From positions 62,001 through 126,000 of the forward strand of contig WLID01000001.1 of the NCBI GenBank assembly GCA_009702325.1: 64,000 nt of DNA. The letters are read 5' to 3'. A program made the translations under genes and the position numbers. This stretch comes from Actinomycetota bacterium. GTDB lineage: Bacteria; Actinomycetota; Thermoleophilia; Gaiellales; Gaiellaceae. The notes below the pieces were generated by a model, which was not told where the DNA came from, ran no database searches, and was given only the letters and a program-made list of their open reading frames with translations. Positions 24,743 through 37,629 of the stretch are shown piece by piece; position 1 is the first letter of the stretch; every line of letters begins with the position of its first letter.

Positions 24743-25582
24743 CTACCCGCGACGCCCGCCGCCCTGCCGCTTAACGCGGCGGCGGCCGGGAGCTTGGGGT
24801 CGTGGCTGCTTCTGCTGCGCCACAGCCGGCGCGACGGTCCCCGCAGGGGTCCGCGACTTACCGGAAGGCTTCGCGGGAGCGGCGGGTGCGGCAGTCTTTG
24901 GCACGAGTCGTCGCGTTACAAGACCCTGGCCCACCGTCCACAAGTTCGTCGTCACCCAGTACAAGACGAGGCCTGCGGGGAAGTTCGCGATCACCGTGAT
25001 GAAGATCAGCGGCACGACCATCATCACGTAGCGCTGAGCCTTCTCCATCTGGCCCGACATGAACCACGAAGACAACACCTGGCTTGAGGCGTAAATCGCG
25101 AGCAGCACGTAACCCGACCAGTGCGCACTCGCCTTGTCGGTGATGCTCGGCACGATGTGCAGCCACGAGAGGTCGGCGCCCGCCTGAATGTGGCGGCCGA
25201 AGTGATTCAGCACCAGGTAGAGCGAGAAGAAGACCGGCAGCTGAGCGACGAGCGGAAGGCACGACGCGGCCGGGTTGACGTTGTTCTCTTTGTAGAACTT
25301 CATCAGCTCTTCGTTGAGCTTCTGCCGATCGCCCTTGTACTTCTTCTGGATCTCCTTCATCTGCGGCGCGTGCGCCTGCATCGCCTGCATCGAATGGATC
25401 TGCTTCACCGTGAGCGGGACAAGCAAGATCCGCACAACGATCGTGGTCGCGATGATCGACCACGCCCACGAGAGGCCAACGTTGTCGTGGAACCGGTCGA
25501 GGATCCAGCCGAGAGCGTTCTCGAGCGGACTCAGAGCGTTCTCGAGCGGACTCAGAATGCTGAAGACGAGCGCTGCGGTCAT
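24743..25582 (-). CDS. yidC: Membrane protein insertase YidC/Oxa1
   Basis: A 279-residue Gram-positive-type YidC without the large periplasmic domain. Core features are IIATTIVVRILLVPLTVKQIHSMQ (the positively charged groove arginine is in VVRILL), APQMKEIQKKYKGDRQKLNEELMKFY (coiled hairpin C1), ASCLPLVAQLPVFFSLY, and later helices with PLIFITVIANFPAGLVLYWVTTN. A basic Pro/Ala/Lys-rich tail (about 225-279) could contact ribosomes. The N-terminus contains an exact SPLENAL tandem repeat from a 21-bp duplication. The start ATG overlaps the yidD stop (ATGA). Confidence 0.94.
   Translation of the reverse strand: MTAALVFSILSPLENALSPLENALGWILDRFHDNVGLSWAWSIIATTIVVRILLVPLTVKQIHSMQAMQAHAPQMKEIQKKYKGDRQKLNEELMKFYKENNVNPAASCLPLVAQLPVFFSLYLVLNHFGRHIQAGADLSWLHIVPSITDKASAHWSGYVLLAIYASSQVLSSWFMSGQMEKAQRYVMMVVPLIFITVIANFPAGLVLYWVTTNLWTVGQGLVTRRLVPKTAAPAAPAKPSGKSRTPAGTVAPAVAQQKQPRPQAPGRRRVKRQGGGRRG
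25512..25553. repeat. Perfect 21-bp tandem duplication inside yidC
   Basis: Two identical 21-bp units (25512-25532 and 25533-25553), each containing CGTTCTCGAGCGGACTC, lie head to tail in frame in yidC. They encode two copies of a SPLENAL heptad at residues 11-24, just before the first membrane helix. The perfect identity points to a recent slippage event or an assembly artefact. Confidence 0.95.
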
Positions 25583-25809
25583 GCGTGGTCAACTCCTCCG
25601 GCCGACCACGGGTTGCAGCGGAGGATCCGCCAGCCAGCCTTGGCCGAGCCTTTGACGAGACCGTGCTTGTGCAGCGCGTCGATCGCGTACTGCGAGCAGG
25701 TCGGGTGATACTTACAGGTGCCTGGACGCACGAGCTGTCCGAGCGACAAGCGGTAGGCGTACACGAGTCCAATCCCGAGGCGGGACGGTGCTTGGCGCAG
25801 CGCGATCAC
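25579..25809 (-). CDS. yidD: Membrane protein insertion efficiency factor YidD
   Basis: A 76-residue protein. I start at GTG 25809, which overlaps the rnpA stop as GTGA; the frame extends upstream through rnpA without similarity. The haemolysin-like DUF37 signature is complete: YRLSLGQLVRPGTCKYHPTCSQYA, DALHKHG, KAGWRILRCNPWSAGGVD. Two invariant cysteines lie in CKYHPTCS. It assists membrane protein insertion near YidC. Confidence 0.93.
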   Translation of the reverse strand: MIALRQAPSRLGIGLVYAYRLSLGQLVRPGTCKYHPTCSQYAIDALHKHGLVKGSAKAGWRILRCNPWSAGGVDHA

Positions 25810-26159
25810 GCCGCCACCTTGGCGAGGACCTCGTCGACGCGTTCGGCGAGCCACTCATGGCCGCGAGCGTCGGCAGCTTCGGGAAGACCGGGGCGCACGA
25901 CGAGAACGTAGTCGCTCCCGGCCGGCACTGCATCCCGATCGAGCAACGCGCGCCACGTTTCGCGAAGTTGCCGCTTGATGCGGTTGCGGACAACCGCGTT
26001 ACCCGCGGCCTTTGGCACGGCAAGTCCGAGCCGCGGCTCACCCGGATCCTCGCCCTGCGCGAACCAGTAGAGCGTGAGGAACCGCGTTGAGGCCGACCGG
26101 CCTTGGCGATACACCGCGTCGAAGTCGCGCGAACGCGACAGCCGATTCTTACGCTGCAT
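25806..26159 (-). CDS. rnpA: Ribonuclease P protein component
   Basis: A 117-residue RnpA, the basic protein that with RNase P RNA matures tRNA 5' ends. The start ATG 26157-26159 gives MQRKNRLSRSRDFDAVYRQG. The central RNA-binding stretch is GLAVPKAAGNAVVRNRIKRQLRE (RNR motif). It lies 61 bp after rpmH, as in nearly all bacteria. Confidence 0.94.
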   Translation of the reverse strand: MQRKNRLSRSRDFDAVYRQGRSASTRFLTLYWFAQGEDPGEPRLGLAVPKAAGNAVVRNRIKRQLRETWRALLDRDAVPAGSDYVLVVRPGLPEAADARGHEWLAERVDEVLAKVAA

Positions 26160-26220
26160 GGGCCTTACTTTGCACAGTGCGCCAGCTTCCCCGTGATCTC
26201 TCTGGGGTTCGGGGCGGCAC

Positions 26221-26355
26221 TTAGGCCGAGAGGCGCTTGCGGCCCTTGGCGCGGCGGCGCTTGAGGACCATCTGGCCCGCGCGGGTGGCCATACGGTTAC
26301 GGAAGCCATGCTTCTTCTTCCGCTTGCGCACGTTCGGCTGGTAAGTACGTTTCAT
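26221..26355 (-). CDS. rpmH: 50S ribosomal protein L34
   Basis: A 44-residue L34: [20 protein letters not shown], then [20 protein letters not shown] and RLSA. It is the complete, extremely basic protein. It is the first gene of the origin-left operon (rpmH-rnpA-yidD-yidC-jag-rsmG-parA-parB). A perfect -10 hexamer TATACT on the minus strand at 26410-26405 gives a leader of about 45 nt that lies inside the origin region. Confidence 0.97.
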   Translation of the reverse strand: MKRTYQPNVRKRKKKHGFRNRMATRAGQMVLKRRRAKGRKRLSA

Positions 26356-26675
26356 CGCCTCAAAAGGGGTCTTGTCCCCGACGACCATCGCCGGAGTCCG
26401 GGGCAGTATAGACGGACCGGCGATTTCCGCGGCTGCGAGTGTTCCACCGGGTTGTCCACAGGTGCCAATCTGTGGAAAACCCCTCCAAAAGCCGGGCGTT
26501 TGGCTGCGTGGTCCACAGGATGTCCACACCTGTGGAGAGTCTGGAGCGGTGTAGAAAATGCCTGCTCAGAGGCTTATTTTGTCTGGTCGGCCGGGGGTTT
26601 TCCTCAACAACACCGCGGTGAGAAGGGTGGTATTCTCGGCCTCCCCGACCGCTCGAAAGGAGCAAGCGAACACCT
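26356..26675. other. Putative replication origin oriC with DnaA boxes
   Basis: This 320-bp gap, the only gene-free stretch above 300 bp, lies where gene orientation switches. It holds five 9-mers fitting NNNTCCACA: TTGTCCACA (26452-26460), TTTTCCACA (complement, 26471-26479), TGGTCCACA (26509-26517), ATGTCCACA (26520-26528) and CTCTCCACA (complement, 26531-26539). A locally AT-richer stretch follows (about 26551-26585, with GTAGAAAATG and CTTATTTTG), a candidate unwinding element. The rpmH -10 TATACT (26410-26405) and a TATTCT box (26631-26636) for dnaA flank it. The dnaA-dnaN gap has at most one weak box. Confidence 0.75.
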
Positions 26676-28085
26676 GTGGAGCACCCGATCGAGCTGACGG
26701 CAGAGAGTCTTTGGGACGGCGTGTCGACTCGTCTTCGGGGGTCACTCAACGAGACCACCTTCACGACCTGGTTCTCCGACGTCGGTGCGATTGCCGCCGA
26801 CGACGAGAGCTTCGTGCTCGCTGTTCCAACAGACTTCGCGCGCAACTGGATTGAGGGCCACTTCCTCGAGCTGATCCGCGCGGCAGTCAAAGAGGTGTCG
26901 GGAGCTGAGCTCCGTCTCACGCTCGTTGTCGACCCAGCTCGCGCCCGAGCACCTGAGCAGCTTGAGGTGCGCGAGGAGTCGGAGTTCGTCGGACCAACAC
27001 TGCCACCGCCGCTCCCAGAAGCGGCAATGCAGCTCGGAACACCGCGGTCTGAGACCGGGACGATCAACCCGAAGTACACCTTCGACTCGTTCATCATCGG
27101 CTCGTCGAACCGCTTCGCTCACGCTGCCGCGCTCGCAATTGCTGAAGCGCCAGCGCAGGCGTACAACCCACTCTTTATCTACGGCCACACCGGGCTCGGA
27201 AAGACGCACCTGCTGCACGCGATCGCGAACTACATCGCGCAGAACTCGTCCCACCTCACCGTCCGGTACGTGACGTCTGAGACCTTCGTCAACGACTTCA
27301 TCAACAGCCTCTCCAACAAGCGCGTTGAGGGTTTCAAGCAGCGCTACCGCACGTACGACGTGCTCCTGATCGACGACGTCCAGTTCTTTGAACACAAAGA
27401 GCGCATCCAGGAGGAATTCTTCCACACGTTCAACTCGCTGCATGAGGCCGGCCGCCAGATCGTGTTGAGCTCCGACCGGCCGCCGCGTGACATCGCGACG
27501 CTCGAGGATCGCCTCCGTTCGCGGTTCGAGTGGGGCTTGATCACCGACATTCAGCCGCCCGATCTCGAAACCCGCATCGCAATCCTGCGCCGCAAGGTGC
27601 GAGCTGAAGCGATCAACATCGACGACCCGGAGGTGCTGACGTTCGTCGCAAGCCGCGTGTCGGCGAACATCCGCGAGCTCGAAGGTGCGCTCACGCGCGT
27701 GCTCGCGTTCTCCTCACTCACTGGCCGACGGATCGATGTCGAACTTGCCCAAGACGTTCTTCGTGACGTCTATCCCCAGGGTGAGGCGGCGACCGTTTCC
27801 ATTGAGCGCATCCAGGAGATCGTCTGCGAACGCTTCAGCGTCACACTCGACCAGCTCACAGGCGACCGTCGCTCACAGAACATCGTCTACCCACGCCAGG
27901 TCGCGATGTATCTCTCGCGCGAGCTCACCGACTCCTCTCTGCCGAAGATTGGCAAGGAGTTTGGAGGCCGCGACCACACCACGGTGATCCACGCAACATC
28001 GAAGATTGCACGCAAAATCCGTGAGGACAGGTCTGTTTATAACTTGGTGCAAGAACTCACAGCTCGCATCAAACACGCGCACTGA
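26676..28085 (+). CDS. dnaA: Replication initiator DnaA
   Basis: A 469-residue DnaA starting at GTG, with AAAGGAG 13 nt upstream (an unusually long spacing). Domain I (about 8-90; [14 protein letters not shown]), a short Pro-rich domain II (about 90-125), the AAA+ domain III (about 130-350) with Walker [14 protein letters not shown], Walker [10 protein letters not shown] and box VII/arginine-finger region [10 protein letters not shown], and domain IV with the DnaA signature [16 protein letters not shown] DnaA-box-like 9-mer also overlaps the start, so autoregulation is likely. Confidence 0.97.
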   Translation: MEHPIELTAESLWDGVSTRLRGSLNETTFTTWFSDVGAIAADDESFVLAVPTDFARNWIEGHFLELIRAAVKEVSGAELRLTLVVDPARARAPEQLEVREESEFVGPTLPPPLPEAAMQLGTPRSETGTINPKYTFDSFIIGSSNRFAHAAALAIAEAPAQAYNPLFIYGHTGLGKTHLLHAIANYIAQNSSHLTVRYVTSETFVNDFINSLSNKRVEGFKQRYRTYDVLLIDDVQFFEHKERIQEEFFHTFNSLHEAGRQIVLSSDRPPRDIATLEDRLRSRFEWGLITDIQPPDLETRIAILRRKVRAEAINIDDPEVLTFVASRVSANIRELEGALTRVLAFSSLTGRRIDVELAQDVLRDVYPQGEAATVSIERIQEIVCERFSVTLDQLTGDRRSQNIVYPRQVAMYLSRELTDSSLPKIGKEFGGRDHTTVIHATSKIARKIREDRSVYNLVQELTARIKHAH

Positions 28086-28220
28086 TCGTTGAAGCCTGTG
28101 TGTAACCCGAAAGTTCTCCACGTCCGCTCCCACAACGAAAATCCTGTGACAGCAACGGGTAGCGCAGGTTCTCCCCGGTCCCCACACCACTATGTACTAC
28201 GACGAGGTCTTTAAACTTAA

Positions 28221-29351
28221 ATGATCGATACAGACATCACACTGGGTGGGGCGTTGAAAGTCTCCGTCTCGAAGAGCGCCCTTGCTGAACATCTCGCGCT
28301 TGTGTCTCGCGGCGTTTCGTCGCGTACGGCCGTGCTCGTTCTTGGTGGCATCCAGTTGCGCGCGACGGGCGAAACGCTGTCGCTTGCCGCAACCGACATG
28401 GAGCTCTCGCTGCGCTCCTCCGTTGGAGCGAACGTGCAGAACGAGGGCGAGGTTGTTGTTCCGGGCCGCCTGTTGAACGATGTTGTGCGCTCGCTTCCAG
28501 ACGCCGATGTCGTGCTCGAACATCTTTCGGGGGAGGCGGTGCTCTCGATCACGTCGGGCTCCGCGTCGTACCGCATCCACACGTACGCCGCCGAGGATTT
28601 CCCACGGCTGCCCGACATCGACACGGTGGGCTTCCACGACCTCGAAGCAGACGCGTTAATCGAAACGGTGAACCGCGTTGGTCGGTCGGCCTCCCGCGAT
28701 GAGAGCCGCCCGGTCCTCACCGGAGTGCTGGTTCGCTTCGAACCCGGAAAGCTCGTCATGGCGGCAACTGACTCCTACCGACTCGCTGTCAAGGAGACAC
28801 CGCTCACGGGGGCTGTCCCGGAGCTTGAAGCGATCATCCCGGCCCGCGCACTGCAGGAGCTTGCTCGCATGGCAGGCGACTCGTCGACGGTGCAGCTCGG
28901 TGTGCACGAAAACCACGTCGTGTTCGGTGCCGGTTCAGGCTGGCTGACCACACGCCGCATCGACGGGCAGTTCCCGAACTACCGACAGTTGCTGCCGGAG
29001 CAGTTCGAGCACGAGCTCGCTCTTCCGCGCGAAGAGGTGCTCGGCGTCGTTCGGCGTGTCTCCGTGATGGCACAGCGCAACTCGCCGCTGCGGCTGAGGT
29101 TCGCCGAAGGCGAGCTGACCATCTCAGCTCAGACGCAGGATGTCGGCGAAGCTCGCGAGTCGCTGCCAGCCCCGTACACCGGCGAGCCGCTTGAGATCGG
29201 GTTCAACGCGGACTTTCTCCGTGACGGGCTCGAGTCGATCGAAGGTGACGCGCTCCGGTTCAAATTGATCAGTCCGCTTCGCCCCGCCGTCCTCCAGGGG
29301 CCGGCGCAGGACTACACGTACCTGATCATGCCGATCCGGCTCGCGGGCTGA
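28221..29351 (+). CDS. dnaN: DNA polymerase III beta sliding clamp
   Basis: A 376-residue DnaN with three clamp domains: LKVSVSKSALAEHLALVSRGVSSR at the start, the middle domain ADALIETVNRVGRSASRDESRPVLTG, and a C-terminal FNADFLRDGLESIEGDALRFKL with YLIMPIRL forming the hydrophobic partner pocket. The 135-bp dnaA-dnaN gap has one weak DnaA-like 9-mer (TTCTCCACG at 28114-28122) and a purine-rich CGAGG 13 nt before the ATG. The stop TGA shares its last two bases with the putative CTG start of recF. Confidence 0.96.
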   Translation: MIDTDITLGGALKVSVSKSALAEHLALVSRGVSSRTAVLVLGGIQLRATGETLSLAATDMELSLRSSVGANVQNEGEVVVPGRLLNDVVRSLPDADVVLEHLSGEAVLSITSGSASYRIHTYAAEDFPRLPDIDTVGFHDLEADALIETVNRVGRSASRDESRPVLTGVLVRFEPGKLVMAATDSYRLAVKETPLTGAVPELEAIIPARALQELARMAGDSSTVQLGVHENHVVFGAGSGWLTTRRIDGQFPNYRQLLPEQFEHELALPREEVLGVVRRVSVMAQRNSPLRLRFAEGELTISAQTQDVGEARESLPAPYTGEPLEIGFNADFLRDGLESIEGDALRFKLISPLRPAVLQGPAQDYTYLIMPIRLAG

Positions 29352-30374
29352 TCGTCGAGCACGTCACGCTCCGGAACTACCGGTCGTACACCTCGCTCGA
29401 CCTCGATCTCTCCCCCGGGATCGTGTTGTTCGTCGGCGACAACGGTGCGGGCAAGACCAACCTGCTCGAGTCGCTGCATCTCGCGACGCAAGGCTTTTCG
29501 CCACGCACGCGGCACGACCAGCAGCTCGTGGCGTTTGGAACGGAAGGTGGCGCCGTCGAACTGACAGTGCGCGATGGAGAGTTCGTGCGACGCCCACGTG
29601 TGGTGATTCCCGCCCGTGATGCGAAGCGGGCAACACTCGACGGGGTGGCGCTCCCTTCCGCCGAGAGCCTACGCCGTTCGTTCACCACCCTCGTGTTCAC
29701 TCCCGATCGCCTCGCGGTCGTCAAGGGCGGGCCGGCCGCACGCCGTGCCTATCTCGACCGTGTGGTGTCACGCCTCTTCCCCGCACGAAGCCAGCTCGCA
29801 CAGGAGTACGGGGCTGCGTTGGCGCAACGCAACGCTGCGCTCCGCCGCGTCCAACTCGGGCTCTCGTCACGCGACGCGATCGAGCCGTGGAGCGAGCAAG
29901 TGGTCACACTCGGTGCCGCACTCGTTGAAGCACGACGGGAGGCGGTCGCTGCGCTCGTGGATCCCTTCAGTGACAACACGGGTGCTCTCGGGCTTGGTGA
30001 GGGAACCCTCGTCTATGAGGGGGAGGCGCTCACATCGGGCGATCTCGCCGCGAAGCTCGAATCGGACATCGCTCGCGGCATCACGACTCTCGGTCCGCAC
30101 CTGCACGATCTCGCAATTGCCGATGGCGCACGCGCCCTCCGCCCATTTGGATCGCAGGGCGAGCAGCGATTGGCTGTGCTTGCACTGCTCCTTGCCGAGA
30201 TCGCGCTGCTGCCCTCCTCGCCGTTGCTGCTTCTCGACGACGTCCTCTCGGAGCTCGATAGCCGCCGGCGACGGGTGCTCGCAGAGCGCGTCTCAACGAT
30301 CGAACAGACGGTGATCACGGCCACGCACCGTTCCGCCCTTCCGGTTGAGCCCGCGCACGTCGTGGAGGTGACCC

Positions 30375-30391
<17 letters not shown>
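29348..30391 (+). CDS. recF: DNA repair/recombination protein RecF, probable CTG start
   Basis: A RecF of about 347 residues if started at CTG 29348. Walker A is GDNGAGKTNLLESLHL, the signature region is GSQGEQRLAVLALLLAE and Walker B is PLLLLDDVLSELDSRRR. Reading back from Walker A, homology continues through EHVTLRNYRSYTSLDLDLSPG to the dnaN stop, but between the upstream in-frame TGA (29246-29248) and GTG 29423 there is no ATG, GTG or TTG. CTG 29348 forms a CTGA overlap with the dnaN stop, like the GTGA/ATGA couplings elsewhere here. GTG 29423 would remove about 25 conserved residues. Confidence 0.9.
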
Positions 30392-33249
<2,858 letters not shown>

Positions 33250-33252
33250 CGG

Positions 33253-35871
33253 ATGTCCGAGGTCGAAACAGGAGGGTTGGGCGCGGGCCGCATCGAGCCG
33301 CGCGAGCTTGAGCAGGAGATGCGCTCGAGCTACCTCGACTATGCGATGTCGGTCATCGTCGGTCGGGCGCTGCCTGACGTTCGCGACGGCCTCAAGCCGG
33401 TCCATCGCCGCGTGCTCTATGCGATGTGGACGAACGGCAACCGGCCGGGCCGACCGTACGTCAAGAGCGCAAACATCGTCGGTGCCGTCATGGGTGATTA
33501 CCACCCGCATGGCGACTCGGCCATCTACGACACGTTGGTGCGCTTGGCGCAGCCGTTCTCGTTGCGCTACCCGCTCGTCGACGGCCAGGGCAACTTCGGC
33601 TCGATCGACGACGATCCCGCAGCCGCCATGCGCTACACCGAGGCGCGTCTCGCCCGACTCGCCGAGGAGATGCTGCGCGAGCTCGACTCCGACACCGTCG
33701 ATTTTGGCCCGAACTACGACGAGCGCAAGCGCGAGCCGCTCGTCCTGCCCGCGCGTTTCCCGAACCTGCTCGTCAACGGCTCATCGGGCATCGCGGTCGG
33801 TATGGCGACAAACATCCCGCCACACCATCTCGGTGAGGTCGTCGATGCAATCGTCACGCTGATCGACAACCCTCAGGCGAACGCCGACGACCTGATGAAG
33901 CACGTGAGCGGACCCGATTTCCCAACGGGCGCGATCATCGTTGGACGTTCAGGAATCCGCGATGCCTACCGCACCGGCCGAGGCCGCGTCGTCATGCGGG
34001 CCCGCGCTCACATCGAGGAGCTCCGCGGCGGCAAGAGCGCGATCATCATCACCGAGCTGCCCTATGGCGTAAAGAAGGGTGGCGACTCCGGGGTCATCAA
34101 GAAGATCGCAGACCTCGTCAACGAGAAGGTGCTCACAGAGATCTCCGATCTCGCTGACTACAGCGACCGCCGCACCGGCATGCGGATCCAGGTCGAGCTC
34201 AAGCGAGACGCAATCCCGCAGGTCGCGCTCAACAAGCTCTTTAAGCACACCGCGCTCCAGTCGACGTTCGGCTACAACGCCGTCGCGCTCGTTGGCGGGG
34301 TTCCAAAGACGCTCTCGTTGCTTGAGCTGATCACGCACTACCTTGAGTTCCAGCGCGAGATCGTCGTCCGCCGCTCGAAGCACGAACTCCGCCAGGCCGA
34401 GAAGCGCGCGCACGTCCTCGCCGGATACCTGATCGCGCTCGACCACCTCGACGAGGTGATCGCTCTCATCCGGGCGGCCGACGACGCCGACAATGCGCGC
34501 ACCCACCTGATGGAGAAGTTCGGCCTCTCCGAGGTGCAGGCATCCGCGATTCTCGAACTCCGCCTGCGCGCCCTCACCGGGCTTGAGCGCAAGCGCGTCG
34601 AGGACGAGTACAACGATCTGCAGGAGCGCATCGGTGAGCTCCGCGCGCTGCTCGGTGACGAGGCAAAGATCGACGCTGTTGTCCGTGAGGAGATCCTTGA
34701 ACTCAAGGAGCTCTACGGCAAGAACGACGAGCGCCGCACCGAGATCGTCTCCGCCGAGGAGGAGCTCGAACTTGAGGACATGATCGCCGAGGAAGACATG
34801 GTGATCGCCATCACACGCTCGGGCTACATCAAGCGGCTTCCGGTTACCGCGTACCGCGAACAGCGCCGTGGCGGCATCGGGGTTATGGGCATGGATCTCA
34901 AGGACGAGGATTACATTGAGCACCTCTTCGTCGCCTCAACACACGACTTCATCCTGTTCTTCACGAGCGTCGGCAAGGTCTACCGTCTGAAGGTGCATGA
35001 GCTGCCGCTCGGCTCGCGCCAGTCAAAGGGTCGCGCCATCGTCAACCTGCTCCCGTTCCGCCAGGGCGAGACGGTGCGGGCCGTGATCCAGACGCGCAAG
35101 TTCGAGGAGGCCGACTACCTGCTCTGTGCGACGAAGAACGGTGTCGTCAAGAAGACCGCTCTGCCGGAGTACAACACGCCGCTGAAGGCTGACGGCATCA
35201 TCGCGATCAAGATGCGGGAGGGCGACGAGCTCGTCTCAGTTCGCCACTGCTCGAAGGAAGACGACGTGCTGCTTGTGTCGCGGAAGGGTCAGGCAATTCG
35301 CTTTGCCGAGGCGGATGTTCGGCCGATGGGTCGCGCCACCGAAGGTGTCCGTGGCATGACGCTCCGTGCCGAAGACGAAGTCATCGCGGCCGAGATCGCC
35401 CGCGACGACTCCGATCTCCTGGTCGTGACCGAGAACGGATTCGGCAAGCGCACCCGCGTTTCTGAATACCCACGCAAGGGGCGTGGCGGCATGGGTGTGC
35501 AGACGGTGAAGCTGACCGAGGCCCGCGGCCAACTTGCTGGCGCGAAGGTCGTTCGTGACGGAGACCAGCTGATGATGATTTCGAACGGCGGCACCGTGAT
35601 CAAGATGGCGGTCACCGACGTGAAGCGCCTTGGCCGGTCAACGCAGGGCGTGATCGTGATGCGGCTGCGCGACGTCGAGACCGTTGGCTCGATCGCCCTC
35701 GTGATGGACGCTGGTGACGATCCGCCTGCACCGATCAGCGGCGAGCGCATCGCAGGCAGCACCGAAGCCGACGGGTCAGAGCTCGAGCTGTTCGATGATC
35801 CGATCGAAGATGACGTGCTCGAAGAGGATGACGTCGATGATGACGACGCATCCGACGACGACGACGAGTAA
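33253..35871 (+). CDS. gyrA: DNA gyrase subunit A
   Basis: An 872-residue GyrA. The catalytic tyrosine is Tyr128 in [11 protein letters not shown]. The quinolone-determining region [17 protein letters not shown] has Ser89 and Asp93, the susceptible-type residues. A long coiled-coil hairpin (about 390-500) leads to the C-terminal beta-pinwheel with the GyrA box QRRGGIG. The last ~25 residues are almost all Asp/Glu ([18 protein letters not shown]), an acidic tail that in other gyrases modulates DNA wrapping. It lies 3 nt after gyrB. Confidence 0.97.
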   Translation: MSEVETGGLGAGRIEPRELEQEMRSSYLDYAMSVIVGRALPDVRDGLKPVHRRVLYAMWTNGNRPGRPYVKSANIVGAVMGDYHPHGDSAIYDTLVRLAQPFSLRYPLVDGQGNFGSIDDDPAAAMRYTEARLARLAEEMLRELDSDTVDFGPNYDERKREPLVLPARFPNLLVNGSSGIAVGMATNIPPHHLGEVVDAIVTLIDNPQANADDLMKHVSGPDFPTGAIIVGRSGIRDAYRTGRGRVVMRARAHIEELRGGKSAIIITELPYGVKKGGDSGVIKKIADLVNEKVLTEISDLADYSDRRTGMRIQVELKRDAIPQVALNKLFKHTALQSTFGYNAVALVGGVPKTLSLLELITHYLEFQREIVVRRSKHELRQAEKRAHVLAGYLIALDHLDEVIALIRAADDADNARTHLMEKFGLSEVQASAILELRLRALTGLERKRVEDEYNDLQERIGELRALLGDEAKIDAVVREEILELKELYGKNDERRTEIVSAEEELELEDMIAEEDMVIAITRSGYIKRLPVTAYREQRRGGIGVMGMDLKDEDYIEHLFVASTHDFILFFTSVGKVYRLKVHELPLGSRQSKGRAIVNLLPFRQGETVRAVIQTRKFEEADYLLCATKNGVVKKTALPEYNTPLKADGIIAIKMREGDELVSVRHCSKEDDVLLVSRKGQAIRFAEADVRPMGRATEGVRGMTLRAEDEVIAAEIARDDSDLLVVTENGFGKRTRVSEYPRKGRGGMGVQTVKLTEARGQLAGAKVVRDGDQLMMISNGGTVIKMAVTDVKRLGRSTQGVIVMRLRDVETVGSIALVMDAGDDPPAPISGERIAGSTEADGSELELFDDPIEDDVLEEDDVDDDDASDDDDE

Positions 35872-35910
35872 CAACGAGGCGTCCTCTGCGGCGCGTCCGA
35901 TGCCCGCGTT

Positions 35911-36732
35911 CTAGGTTGCGTCGCGAAGCCGACGGGCGGCGTCGACGGGGTCGACGGTCACCGTCCAGACGCCGGCGCCGAGTTCGAGTCCGGCCGGTGT
36001 CGTCAGCCGCGGCACGAGTTCGAGATGCCAGCGACTGCCTTCGTGCAGCCAGATGTTGAACGGGACGGCACGGCCGAGGATCGTGTCGAGTCGGCGCAGG
36101 CATTCGGCCGCGAGACACAGGGCGGGCCCGAGGAGGTCACTGCGAAGTCCCTCAGGTTCCCAGTTGGCCGGAGCGATCTGCAGCTCGTAGTCGCTCCGAG
36201 GTGACGTAGCGGCTCCAACAACCAGGCCGTCGCGTTCGAACGCACGCTCGACCGTTGGTAGGCCGCGCTCGACCAGAACAGCGGGTGGCGGGGTGGGAAG
36301 CCACGCGAGTTGCGAGTGGGAGTGCGTCTGCGACGAGCCGGCAGTCAAGCCCTCGTTCACGTATGGGAAGACCGTGCCGCCCGCGTCGCTCGCCCGTCGC
36401 TGCCACGCTGCCGCGACCCGGTTCAGAGTCTCGTCGGGCAGCTCGGCGAAGCGGGTTCGGTGCTCCCAGCCGTGGACCACGACCTCGTGGTGTCGCAGCG
36501 CCGGGTAGAGGTTGTCAACGACACGCACATCCCAGCCGGCCGGCCCGTCGCCAAGCCGCAGCCGCTCAACGGCCGTGTCGTGCTCATGACCGACACAGAA
36601 AGGACAGAGGTCAGGGTTGTCGACGGCGCCATGTGCGCCGGGTCGTGTTGCGCGGGCCGGCGCAAACGCCACCCACCGGGCTGCAACGGGATCTTGATGC
36701 AGGCGAGGCTCACCACCTGCGGAATCGGTCAC
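35911..36732 (-). CDS. GalT-like nucleotidyltransferase (HIT superfamily)
   Basis: A 273-residue protein resembling galactose-1-phosphate uridylyltransferase. The zinc-site CPFCVGHEHDT lies near residue 43, the N-terminal half has RVVDNLYPAL and EVVVHGWEH, and the nucleophile motif is THSHSQLAWLP, an HxHxQ active site whose second His would carry the nucleotidyl group. The C-terminal half has FNIWLHEGSRWHLELVPRL. It is shorter than classical GalT (about 340), so it may use another sugar phosphate. The start GTG 36730-36732 lies 2 nt after the slipin stop, so they are co-transcribed. Confidence 0.8.
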   Translation of the reverse strand: MTDSAGGEPRLHQDPVAARWVAFAPARATRPGAHGAVDNPDLCPFCVGHEHDTAVERLRLGDGPAGWDVRVVDNLYPALRHHEVVVHGWEHRTRFAELPDETLNRVAAAWQRRASDAGGTVFPYVNEGLTAGSSQTHSHSQLAWLPTPPPAVLVERGLPTVERAFERDGLVVGAATSPRSDYELQIAPANWEPEGLRSDLLGPALCLAAECLRRLDTILGRAVPFNIWLHEGSRWHLELVPRLTTPAGLELGAGVWTVTVDPVDAARRLRDAT

Positions 36733-36734
36733 AC

Positions 36735-37496
36735 CTAGAGGGTACCGCCGCGAGGCTTCAAGAAGCTCTGCAGCACATCGATCGGTGCTGGGAAGACGAT
36801 GGTTGTCGACTGCGACGAGCCAAGCTCAAGCAGTGTCTGGAGGTAGCGAAGCTGCAGCGCCGTCGGATGATCCTCGATGACGACTGCGGCGTCCTTCAGC
36901 TTTTCGGAAGCTTGGAACTCACCCTCGGCGTTGATCACCTTTGCGCGGCGTTCCCGCTCAGCCTCGGCCTCGCGGGCCATCGCGCGCTGCATGCTCTGCG
37001 GGATCTCAACGTCCTTCACTTCGACGACGGAGACCTTGATGCCCCACGGTGCCGTCTGGACGTCGATGATGCCTTGGAGCAGTGCGTTGATCTTCTCGCG
37101 GCCTGCAAGCAGCTCGTCGAGTGAGTGCTGGCCGAGCACCGAACGCAACGTTGTCTGCGCAATCTGTGATGTCGCAACCATGTAGTTCTCGACGTCGACG
37201 ACTGCCGACTTCGGGTCGACGATGCGAAAATACGCAACGGCGTTCACGCGAACCGGGACGTTGTCGCGTGTGATCACCTCTTGCGGCGGAACCTGCAGGG
37301 TGATTGTGCGGAGGTCGACCTTCACCATGCGATCGATCACCGGGAGCAGAACGAACAGCCCTGGCCCCTTCGGCGTGCTGCGGAGACGGCCGAGCCGGAA
37401 GACGATCGCGCGCTCATACTCGCGGACGATCCGCAACGAGACGTAGAGCAGTCCGGCCACGAGCGCGACGATGACGATGGTTGTGAAGACAGGCAT
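36735..37496 (-). CDS. Slipin (stomatin/SPFH-domain membrane protein)
   Basis: A 253-residue stomatin-like protein. One N-terminal membrane segment (about 3-22) is followed by the SPFH/Band-7 domain: [44 protein letters not shown], the [27 protein letters not shown] block and [38 protein letters not shown]-terminal oligomerisation segment follows. Such proteins organise membrane microdomains. Start ATG 37494-37496 has TACGAT 10 nt upstream. Slipins often have an NfeD partner, but none is adjacent. Confidence 0.9.
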   Translation of the reverse strand: MPVFTTIVIVALVAGLLYVSLRIVREYERAIVFRLGRLRSTPKGPGLFVLLPVIDRMVKVDLRTITLQVPPQEVITRDNVPVRVNAVAYFRIVDPKSAVVDVENYMVATSQIAQTTLRSVLGQHSLDELLAGREKINALLQGIIDVQTAPWGIKVSVVEVKDVEIPQSMQRAMAREAEAERERRAKVINAEGEFQASEKLKDAAVVIEDHPTALQLRYLQTLLELGSSQSTTIVFPAPIDVLQSFLKPRGGTL

Positions 37497-37629
37497 CGCC
37501 GTAGTGATCGTACGAAGGCGCCCGCAATTGAGCGATTCGGCGAAATGCCTGTAAGGATTCTGCTGCAAAGGGCTTCTGCCCTTGAACGCGAAGCGAACCT
37601 GGGGCACCGTGATCGTTGGGCCCATCGCC

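Noticed and set aside
28086-28220. dnaA-dnaN gap as main oriC
   Set aside because: Only one weak 9-mer (TTCTCCACG) is present, against five in the rpmH-dnaA gap.
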